Assembly (NCBI GenBank): GCA_017694275.1
Contig: JADINB010000146.1
Location: forward strand, 1-6,326
Source: Candidatus Egerieousia excrementavium
GTDB taxonomy: Bacteria > Bacteroidota > Bacteroidia > Bacteroidales > UBA932
Direction of reading: 5' to 3'
Length of the DNA stretch: 6,326 bases
This document shows positions 1 through 5,293 of this stretch, piece after piece; position 1 is the stretch's first letter; each line of letters starts with the position of its first letter. Under the pieces are notes generated by a model. That model was given only the letters and a program-made list of their open reading frames with translations, did no database searches and had not been told where the DNA came from. Position numbers and translations under genes: made by a program.

Positions 1-1197
1 TTTAACGTTCCATTGAACGAACAGTTCCAGATTACAGACGATACAAGGATAAGAGCGGCTATCCCTACCTTGAAAAAGGTTTTGGCGGGCGGCGGTGCGC
101 TTATTCTCATGTCGCATCTCGGCAGACCAAAGGGAGTTACAGAAAAATACTCTTTAAAACATATCATTTACAGAATAGAAGAATTGTTAGGTACAAAGAT
201 AGAGTTCGCATCTGACTGCATGAAGGCGCAGCAGCAGGCGGCAGCCCTTAAACCGGGTGAAGTTCTCCTGCTTGAAAACCTCCGTTTCTATGCAGAGGAA
301 GAGGGCAAGCCGCGCGGTCTGGCAGAGGATGCCTCAGACGAGGAGAAGAAGGCTGCAAAGGCAAAGGTCAAGGAGAGCCAGAAGGAGTTTGTAAAGACTC
401 TCGCTTCATACGCAGACTGCTATATAAACGATGCTTTCGGTACAGCACACCGGGCGCATGCTTCAACGGCCCTTATTGCAAAATATTTCCCCAACGACAA
501 GATGTTCGGTTACATCATGGAGGGTGAAATCAAGGCGATAGACAAGGTTCTTCACGGTGCAGAGCATCCTGTGACTGCAATTATCGGCGGCGCAAAGGTT
601 TCATCCAAGATTGGCATCATAGAGCACCTCTTTGGCGTTGTTGACAACATGATAATCGGAGGCGGCATGGTCTTTACCTTTGTAAAGGCACAGGGAGGCA
701 AGATAGGCAACTCTCTCTGCGAGGATGACCAGCTTGATACGGCCCGCAACATTATCGCAAAAGCAAAAGAGAAAGGGGTAAATCTTTACTTTTCAAAAGA
801 AGTGGTAATAGCAGACAAATTTGCAAACGATGCCAACACCAGGATTTGCCATAACTATGAGATTCCAGACGGATGGGAGGGAATGGATGCGGCCGAGAGT
901 ACTCTCAAAGAGTGGGAAGGCGTGCTTATGAACTCTAAGACAATTCTTTGGAACGGACCTGTCGGCGTGTTCGAGATGGAGAAATTCGCTGTCGGCACAA
1001 AAAGAATCGCAGAGATTCTTGCAAAGGTAACAGCAGAGAAAGGCGCATTCACCCTTGTGGGAGGCGGAGATTCAGTTGCTGCCGTAAGCCAGATGGGCTA
1101 TGCAGACAAGGTAAGTTATGTCTCTACCGGCGGAGGTGCAATGCTCGAATATCTTGAGGGAAAAGAACTTCCTGGAATCGCTGCAATAAGAGAGTAA
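1..1197 (+). CDS. pgk: Phosphoglycerate kinase, 5'-truncated by the window edge
   Basis: This cytosolic glycolytic enzyme interconverts 1,3-bisphosphoglycerate + ADP and 3-phosphoglycerate + ATP. The reading frame is open from base 1, where it begins FNVPLNE, the family's N-terminal substrate-binding segment. About 20 residues including the true start therefore lie outside the window, and the TTG at 13 is internal, not a start. Visible family motifs are SHLGRPKG (about 112-135), LLLENLRF (about 268-291), NDAFGTAHRAHAS in the N-domain, IIGGAKVSSKIG (580-615), WNGPVGVFE (949-975) and the C-terminal nucleotide-binding GGGDS (1060-1074). A charged insert after ENLRFY (GKPRGLAEDASDEEKKAAKAK and following) is typical of Bacteroidota PGKs of about 419 residues. 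The frame is intact to TAA at 1195-1197, and a terminator follows 23 bp later, so pgk ends its transcription unit. The identification is essentially certain. Confidence 0.98.
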   Translation, partial: FNVPLNEQFQITDDTRIRAAIPTLKKVLAGGGALILMSHLGRPKGVTEKYSLKHIIYRIEELLGTKIEFASDCMKAQQQAAALKPGEVLLLENLRFYAEEEGKPRGLAEDASDEEKKAAKAKVKESQKEFVKTLASYADCYINDAFGTAHRAHASTALIAKYFPNDKMFGYIMEGEIKAIDKVLHGAEHPVTAIIGGAKVSSKIGIIEHLFGVVDNMIIGGGMVFTFVKAQGGKIGNSLCEDDQLDTARNIIAKAKEKGVNLYFSKEVVIADKFANDANTRICHNYEIPDGWEGMDAAESTLKEWEGVLMNSKTILWNGPVGVFEMEKFAVGTKRIAEILAKVTAEKGAFTLVGGGDSVAAVSQMGYADKVSYVSTGGGAMLEYLEGKELPGIAAIRE

Positions 1198-1220
1198 TCA
1201 TTTCAAAAAATCATGTGGTT

Positions 1221-1252
1221 AAGGGCTGCCTGCAGTTTAGGCGGCCCTTTTT
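1221..1252 (+). terminator. Intrinsic terminator of pgk
   Basis: GGGCTGCC (1223-1230) pairs with GGCGGCCC (1240-1247), eight pairs with one G-T wobble around a nine-base loop. AA at 1221-1222 can extend the stem into the first T residues. Five T residues (1248-1252) follow at once. The position just after the pgk stop fits a rho-independent terminator and separates pgk from the receptor remnant downstream. Confidence 0.9.
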
Positions 1253-1357
1253 GCTTGACATTGGCAACAAAAGACTCAAGCAAGAAGAGATCTTTACTTT
1301 TTGTGATTGTGTCATCTACGGTATATATAGTATCGTGGATTACAGTATTTTATATAC

Positions 1358-1894
1358 ATGTTCCCACTCCAGCAGTCGTTCGACAAGGTTCCAGGCCGTC
1401 TGCTAACGGCGACCTACAGCATAGACGACAAGTCTTCAAGGGTGAGATACGATGACGGCGGTGTATCTGATTTTTCGATGAACTATCTTGGGAACCGGGA
1501 ACAGATGGCGGCAATAGACTACTATTCACCCATCGGAAAGGACCAGTCTTATTACGTGACGGCCAAATACACTCACAGGGACTACGGAAGCCGTGACGAG
1601 TAAGGGAAATACACGACCATGACAAACGGCGGTGTTGTGACGGGCAGCGAGAACATGGACTATACCCAGCAGGTAGGATCTGCTCTCAACATGAGTGTAG
1701 ATGTGAGCAATCCATGGAGAAAATACAGGAATTGGAAACAGGAGATAGAATCGCCGCAGTTGCATACTCTCACTACTATGCGCCGGTATTCAAGAGGAGT
1801 GTGGGTCAGAATCTCTTATGACTTTGGCAAGTTCAAGGACCATGTAAAGAGCGCGCGCCGCAGCGCAAGAAATATAGACAGAGACAGGATGTAA
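1358..1894 (+). pseudogene. Remnant of an outer-membrane beta-barrel receptor (TonB-dependent receptor-like)
   Basis: Two pieces lie in the same frame, separated by TAA at 1601-1603. The first (1358-1600) contains SFDKVPGRLLTATYSIDD, then a stretch ending IDYYSPIGKDQSYYVTAKYTHRDYGSRDE. This matches by eye the alternating barrel strands of the Bacteroidota outer-membrane beta-barrel family (Pfam OMP_b-brl_3 type). The second (1604-1894) has VSNPWRKYRNWKQE, then VRISYDFGKFKDHVKSARRS, closely resembling the C-terminal strand and basic tail of that family. The pieces total about 175 codons, whereas family members usually have 700 or more. The signal peptide, carboxypeptidase-regulatory-like domain and plug are absent. 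The text jumps from mid-barrel (about 1685) straight to the C-terminus, implying an internal deletion that kept the frame. Nothing recognisable precedes about 1365: frame 2 has stops at 1256, just before 1310, and at 1328. I infer a dead gene; the exact family is a recognition call that was not searched. Confidence 0.72.
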
Positions 1895-1899
1895 TCTAT

Positions 1900-1940
1900 A
1901 GGGGCTGCATCAAAACATTCATTTTGACACAGCCCCTTTA
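1900..1940 (+). terminator. Long two-part hairpin after the receptor remnant, possible terminator
   Basis: The outer stem is GGGGCTG (1901-1907) with CAGCCCC (1930-1936), extendable by A1900-T1937. After a CA/CA internal loop the inner stem is TCAAAA (1910-1915) with TTTTGA (1922-1927), around the loop CATTCA. It starts six bases after the remnant's TAA and is followed on + only by TTTA, so the T-tract is weak. On the minus strand, where frr transcription arrives, no T-tract follows. It probably acts as the terminator of the former receptor gene. The near-perfect 15-base arms also resemble insertion-sequence ends, which is a speculative alternative. Confidence 0.55.
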
Positions 1941-1941
1941 A

Positions 1942-1985
1942 CTGTTCAGTCACAACTGCAGAGTTGTATATGTCAGTTGTAACAG
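1942..1985. repeat. Cluster of small alternative inverted repeats downstream of frr
   Basis: ACAACT (1952-1957) can pair with AGTTGT (1962-1967). Alternatively ACAACTG (1952-1958) can pair with CAGTTGT (1974-1980), enclosed by CTGTT (1942-1946) and AACAG (1981-1985). The two foldings share one arm and are mutually exclusive. The block lies directly after the frr stop, in its likely 3' untranslated region, and has no T-tract on either strand. It may help define the 3' end of the transcript, but its role is unknown. Confidence 0.4.
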
Positions 1986-1987
1986 AA

Positions 1988-2554
1988 TTATACGGTCATT
2001 ATCTCCTTCTCCTTGGCCGCAATAATTCCGTCAATCTTCTTGTTGAAATTATCGGTCTCTTTCTGGATTTCATTTTCTGCATCCTTGCATACATCTTCAG
2101 GCAACCCCTCTTTCTGGAATTTCTTGTGTGCATCTATAACTTCCCTGCGGGCTGTCCTTACGCTAACCTTGGCATTTTCTCCTGCCGCCCGAGCCTGTTT
2201 TACAAGTTCTTTTCTCCTCTCTTCCGTTAGTGGTGGAACGGAAATCCTTATCTGCTCGCCGTTGTTCTGCGGTGTAAAGCCGAGGTTGGCATCCATTATC
2301 GCCTTTTCAATGGCGGGGATAAGTTTTTTCTCCCACGGCTGGATAAGCATGGTCTTCGCATCGGGAGTGGTTACACTCGAAACCTGCGGAATAGGGGTTG
2401 GTGTTCCGTAATAATCTACTGTCAGACCGTTGAATACAGCCGGATTGGCTTTGCCGGCCCTGAAACTTTTAAGTTCGTCTTCAAGAAAGAGAATGGCATT
2501 GTTCATTTTTTCCTTAGCCTTCTCCAAACAATCTTTTGAAACTTGTGCATCCAT
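1988..2554 (-). CDS. frr: Ribosome recycling factor
   Basis: With EF-G, this cytosolic protein splits post-termination ribosomes so that the subunits can be reused. The 188-residue length is close to the usual 185. Signatures visible: FRAGKANP (residues 31-38), then VDYYGTPTPIPQVSSVT (46-62), the segment joining the three-helix bundle to domain II; IRISVPPLTEERRKELVK (102-119); and VSVRTARRE (130-138), which carries the conserved arginines that contact the 50S subunit. The ATG start gives MDAQ and sits 10 bases after the pyrH stop. No Shine-Dalgarno sequence is evident, as usual in Bacteroidota. The pyrH-frr pair is a widely conserved arrangement, and frr is almost certainly expressed from the pyrH promoter. 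TAA is at 1990-1988. The gene is intact. Confidence 0.97.
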   Translation of the reverse strand: MDAQVSKDCLEKAKEKMNNAILFLEDELKSFRAGKANPAVFNGLTVDYYGTPTPIPQVSSVTTPDAKTMLIQPWEKKLIPAIEKAIMDANLGFTPQNNGEQIRISVPPLTEERRKELVKQARAAGENAKVSVRTARREVIDAHKKFQKEGLPEDVCKDAENEIQKETDNFNKKIDGIIAAKEKEIMTV

Positions 2555-2564
2555 ATTATTGCAA

Positions 2565-3278
2565 TTAATTATTTTCGACAGTGGTGCCTATATCTTCTCC
2601 TCCGATCACCAGTTTTTCGAGATTCCCTTCTCTGTCCATGTCGAATACCACGATTGGGCAGTTGTTTTCCCTGCACAGGGTAAAGGCTGTCAAATCCATT
2701 ATTTTAAGCCCCATCTCGTAAACTTTCGAGAAGGTGATTCTGTTGAACTTCTTTGCGGAAGGCTCCTTTTCCGGGTCGGCCGTGTAGATACCGTCTACCC
2801 TGGTCCCTTTCAGCAGGGCGTCTGCCTCTATTTCACAGGCGCGCAGGGCAGCAGCGGAATCTGTTGTAAAATAGGGATTGCCGGTTCCGCCGGCTATTAT
2901 TGCAATGCCACCCTTTTCCATAAGGGCAACCGCCTTCTCCTTTGCGTAATGACGCGCCACAGGCTCCATTGCAATCGAGGTGAAAACCTCTGCCTCCACC
3001 CCCTCCTTGTTTATGAGAACGGCAAGGGCTATGCTGTTTATGACAGTCGCCAGCATCCCCATCTGGTCTCCCTTGACCCTGCTGAACCCTTTGTCTACTC
3101 CGGAAAGTCCTCTGAATATATTGCCTCCGCCTACAACTATTGCAATCTGCACTCCTTTTCTTGTGACGGAGGCTATCTGCTTTGCATAACTTGCGGCAAC
3201 GGTGGAATCGATGCCTGTCCCGGCTTTTCCGGCGAGGCTTTCTCCGCTTAGTTTCAGTAAAATTCTCTTAAATTTCAT
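2565..3278 (-). CDS. pyrH: UMP kinase (uridylate kinase)
   Basis: This enzyme phosphorylates UMP to UDP with ATP, the entry to UTP and CTP synthesis. It belongs to the amino-acid-kinase fold and is usually a cytosolic hexamer. At 237 residues it is full length. Motifs are KLSGES (residues 9-14, phosphate binding), VVGGGNIFRG (48-57), GDQMGMLATVIN (70-81, UMP pocket), GGTGNPYFTTDSAA (130-143) and VDGIYTADP (161-169, nucleotide-binding lysine/aspartate region). The ATG at 3278 gives MKFKRILLKLSGE, the family N-terminus, so the start is firm. It is the first gene of a minus-strand unit with frr, 10 bases away. In many bacteria the family is allosterically controlled by GTP and UTP; this cannot be read from the sequence here. 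A promoter and a 13-bp palindrome lie upstream. Confidence 0.98.
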   Translation of the reverse strand: MKFKRILLKLSGESLAGKAGTGIDSTVAASYAKQIASVTRKGVQIAIVVGGGNIFRGLSGVDKGFSRVKGDQMGMLATVINSIALAVLINKEGVEAEVFTSIAMEPVARHYAKEKAVALMEKGGIAIIAGGTGNPYFTTDSAAALRACEIEADALLKGTRVDGIYTADPEKEPSAKKFNRITFSKVYEMGLKIMDLTAFTLCRENNCPIVVFDMDREGNLEKLVIGGEDIGTTVENN

Positions 3279-3303
3279 TTTGATTTGAATCAGAAAAACA
3301 AGG

Positions 3304-3316
3304 CACTGTTACAGTG
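3304..3316. promoter_or_regulatory. Perfect 13-bp palindrome in the pyrH leader, candidate operator
   Basis: CACTGT-T-ACAGTG is a perfect inverted repeat with six-base arms around one T. It is too tight to form an RNA hairpin, so if functional it would be a DNA-binding site for a dimeric regulator. It lies between the pyrH start and the proposed -7 box, just downstream of the expected transcription start, where a bound repressor could block pyrH-frr. It stands out against AT-rich flanks. The regulator is unknown and chance occurrence is possible. Confidence 0.4.
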
Positions 3317-3329
3317 TAATAATATAAAA

Positions 3330-3361
3330 CAAAAGTAGCCAAATATTATGATAATTGCAAC
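3330..3361 (-). promoter_or_regulatory. Bacteroidota-type promoter for pyrH-frr
   Basis: Read on the minus strand, TACTTTTG (3337-3330) matches the TAnnTTTG -7 consensus. GTTG (3361-3358), 20 bases upstream, is a three-of-four match to the -33 TTTG. The predicted transcript would start near 3323, giving a leader of about 45 bases before the pyrH ATG. Confidence 0.6.
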
Positions 3362-3377
3362 TAAGAATATATCTTTG
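3347..3377 (+). promoter_or_regulatory. Bacteroidota-type promoter for the cytochrome b subunit gene
   Basis: TATCTTTG (3370-3377) matches TAnnTTTG. TATG (3347-3350), 19 bases upstream, matches three of four bases of the -33 element. The start of transcription would be near 3383, about 45 bases before the ATG at 3428. The site interleaves with the pyrH promoter on the other strand, so the two -33 elements lie only seven bases apart. Confidence 0.55.
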
Positions 3378-3427
3378 CATAGTTAAAGCGATATTAATAT
3401 TAAAACTATAACAAAACACAAATCGAT

Positions 3428-4102
3428 ATGGCGAATATCTTTAAATCTTCTATCGGGAAAAAGCTCATAATGAGTATCACTGGATTGTTCCTGATCCTTT
3501 TCCTCTTTATACATGCTTTTGTTAACGGATTGTCACTGATTAGCGACGAGGCATTCCAGGCAGGATGTGACTTTATGAGTTTACCTATAATAACCGTAAT
3601 GGTCCCGATTCTTGCTGCAGGTTTCATTATTCATATCATTTATGCCTTGATACTTACTCTGCAGAATCGCAAGGCCCGCGGTGTCGAGAGATACGCTGTA
3701 AGCAACAAGGCTCAGGCAGATGATTGGGCATCAAAGAACATGTTCGTGCTGGGCGTGGTGGTATTGGGCCTTCTGGCATTCCACCTTACCCATTTCTGGG
3801 CAAAGATGCAATTGCCTGAATTCATGGGCGGTCATGCAGAAGAGGGGCCTGCACTTCTGCACCAGACATTCAGCAATATCTGGATTCTGATTATCTACAT
3901 AGTATGGTTCATTGCCCTGTGGCTGCACCTGAATCATGGCTTTTGGAGCGCATTCCAGACATTGGGAATCAACAACAACGTCTGGTTCAACCGCTGGAGA
4001 GTAATCGGTCACATTGTTTCGTCTATTCTTGTATTGATATTCATTGCAGTTGCGGTAAAGGCTTATATCGTTGCAAACTTCTGCACTGCAGCAGCAATGT
4101 AG
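3428..4102 (+). CDS. sdhC: Succinate dehydrogenase/fumarate reductase cytochrome b subunit
   Basis: This is the dihaem membrane anchor of complex II (fumarate reductase type in anaerobic Bacteroidota, also named frdC). It passes electrons between menaquinone and the iron-sulfur/flavoprotein subunits in the inner membrane. The 224 residues show five hydrophobic segments, roughly 14-36, 57-78, 104-124, 150-170 and 194-216. The N-terminus, IGKKLIMSITGLFLILFLFIHAFVN, is typical of the Bacteroidota/Bacillus-type subunit. Likely haem ligands are H29, H69, H119 or H122, and H167 or H170, spaced much like the four axial histidines of Bacillus subtilis SdhC (28, 70, 113, 155). Oddly, the flavoprotein and iron-sulfur genes that normally follow are absent: the next gene is hemW on the opposite strand, starting at the next base. 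The gene looks intact and has its own promoter, so the subunit probably works with partners encoded elsewhere. Confidence 0.93.
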   Translation: MANIFKSSIGKKLIMSITGLFLILFLFIHAFVNGLSLISDEAFQAGCDFMSLPIITVMVPILAAGFIIHIIYALILTLQNRKARGVERYAVSNKAQADDWASKNMFVLGVVVLGLLAFHLTHFWAKMQLPEFMGGHAEEGPALLHQTFSNIWILIIYIVWFIALWLHLNHGFWSAFQTLGINNNVWFNRWRVIGHIVSSILVLIFIAVAVKAYIVANFCTAAAM

Positions 4103-5293
4103 TCAGATAAAAAGATCTCTTATAATCCCGTCTGAGACAAAAAGTTTTTCAGGCGGGATTCTTATTTTACCCCCGTCTGAGAGCAGTTCTCCATTTTCAA
4201 CCATTTTTTCTATCCTGGGAAGGGTCTCTGCAAAAAGGGGAGTGCTTATTTCCTTGAGAGAGTTGAGGTCCAGCCCCTGGCGTGTTCTCAATCTGAGCAT
4301 GATGGTCTCATTGAAAATATCGGTGATGCCAAGGTGTTCGCTTCCGCTTACAGGCAGTTCGGTTTTCTTTTCTCCGGAAGGGGAGAAATGGCTGCAATAG
4401 CGTTTGACTGACGGCAGGTTCCAGCGTCTTATCGCATGCAGTCCCTTGCAGCCATGCAGGATTCCGCTGTAAGAGTGGGCCCCTGGGCCAAGCCCGAGAT
4501 AAGGTTCCCCGCTCCAGTAGGATGAGTTGTGAAGCGCCTTCATCAGAGAGCCATCGTTGCCTTTTTTTGCAAAATTGGATATTTCGTATTGGAAGTAGCC
4601 TTTCTCTTTGAGGATGTTCTGCAACATGGAGTATTGCAGGGCGCACTTTTGCGGAGAGTGTATAACCTTTTCTCCCCTGTGCGCCATTGCAGCTGTCGCG
4701 CTTCCCGGTTCTATGCTCATTTGATATGCCGAAACATGCTCGGGAGCGAGTGTGCAGATCTGCTCCAGATCTTCCTTCCACATCTGTTCTGAAAGAGACG
4801 CATACCCGAAAATCAAATCGAGGCTTATATTTTCGAACCCACAGCATCGTAAGGTGTTGAAGGCTTCTCTTGCCTTGTCTGCCGTATGACGGCGGTTCAT
4901 CCACTTCAGCGCGCTGTCATGAAATGACTGAACCCCCATGCTTATCCTGTTTACCGGCAGTTTTTTCAGTCCTGAAGCATATTCAGGCGTAACATCATCG
5001 GGATTTACCTCTATTGTAAACTCTTGGGGTGCGGAAAGAGGAAAATGCTTCCTGATTGTGTCTATGATTTTTCCAAGCTGACGGATTGTCAAAACAGAAG
5101 GAGTGCCGCCTCCGATATAAACCGTGCCGGCACTCCTTTTGTCTTGTGACCATTGGCTGCAGCCTCCTTCATGCTCGATTTCCCTGCACAGCGCCTCTAC
5201 ATATTTTTCCCGCATCGACAGCAACTTTACCGAGTAGAAGCCGCAATAACTGCAAAAACTCGAACAGAACGGGATATGTAGATAAAGGTGCAC
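4103..5293 (-). CDS. hemW: HemW-type radical SAM haem chaperone
   Basis: HemW binds haem and a [4Fe-4S] cluster and is thought to deliver haem to respiratory proteins. It is often mislabelled coproporphyrinogen III oxidase (HemN). The 396 residues open with MHLYLHIPFC; cysteines C10, C14 and C17 are followed by G18-F19, giving the HemW CxxxCxxCxF form rather than HemN's CxxxCxxCxC. Next come VYIGGGTPS (58-66, SAM binding), E95-V-N-P, RISMGVQSF (116-124), EISNFA (237-242) and HNSSYW (255-260), the HemW HNxxYW haem-associated motif, followed by YLGLGPGAHSY. The C-terminus (GELLSDGGKIRIPPEKLFVSDGI) fits the HemW C-terminal domain. The start is GTG at 5293, fixed by the cysteine motif just inside; its G is also the last base of the upstream gene's TAG, suggesting translational coupling. 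The 3' end carries a terminator-like hairpin for the convergent gene. Confidence 0.93.
   Translation of the reverse strand: MHLYLHIPFCSSFCSYCGFYSVKLLSMREKYVEALCREIEHEGGCSQWSQDKRSAGTVYIGGGTPSVLTIRQLGKIIDTIRKHFPLSAPQEFTIEVNPDDVTPEYASGLKKLPVNRISMGVQSFHDSALKWMNRRHTADKAREAFNTLRCCGFENISLDLIFGYASLSEQMWKEDLEQICTLAPEHVSAYQMSIEPGSATAAMAHRGEKVIHSPQKCALQYSMLQNILKEKGYFQYEISNFAKKGNDGSLMKALHNSSYWSGEPYLGLGPGAHSYSGILHGCKGLHAIRRWNLPSVKRYCSHFSPSGEKKTELPVSGSEHLGITDIFNETIMLRLRTRQGLDLNSLKEISTPLFAETLPRIEKMVENGELLSDGGKIRIPPEKLFVSDGIIRDLFI
4124..4168 (+). terminator. Terminator-like hairpin for sdhC, inside the 3' end of hemW
   Basis: AATCCCGTCTGA (4124-4135) pairs with TCAGGCGGGATT (4149-4160), twelve pairs with one T-G wobble and a 13-base A/T-rich loop. 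CTTATTTT (4161-4168) follows, a U-rich tail on the + strand. It begins 21 bases after the sdhC stop and so lies wholly within hemW, covering roughly residues 378-390. On the minus strand a T5 run appears about ten bases beyond the stem, so some bidirectional action is possible. Confidence 0.7.

Noticed and set aside
1255..1260. TTGACA as a sigma-70 -35 box
   Set aside because: Bacteroidota promoters do not use this element, no spaced TATAAT follows, and it directly follows a terminator.
1321..1357. GTATATA/TATATAC inverted repeat
   Set aside because: Mostly A/T with seven-base arms and a 23-base spacer; expected by chance in such DNA.
1213..1455. Small open frames between the pgk terminator and the receptor remnant
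   Set aside because: They begin inside or before the terminator hairpin and run out of frame through the receptor-derived bases; no similarity is recognisable.
1601..1603. TAA as a recoded or read-through codon in a functional protein
   Set aside because: The gene also lacks its N-terminal two-thirds and an internal barrel section, so read-through would not restore a working receptor.
2430..3251. Long open frame (273 codons) on the plus strand opposite pyrH
   Set aside because: It lies antisense to a clearly identified, intact pyrH, its translation has no recognisable domains and is cysteine-rich and low in plausible structure, and the openness follows from the codon pattern of pyrH.
4308..4904. 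198-codon minus-strand frame inside hemW
   Set aside because: It is out of frame within hemW, whose motifs cover the same bases; the product has no family signature.
4103..5293. Calling this gene coproporphyrinogen III oxidase (hemN)
   Set aside because: The cluster motif ends CxF rather than CxC, the HNxxYW motif is present, and the length (396) is shorter than HemN (about 450); HemW fits better.
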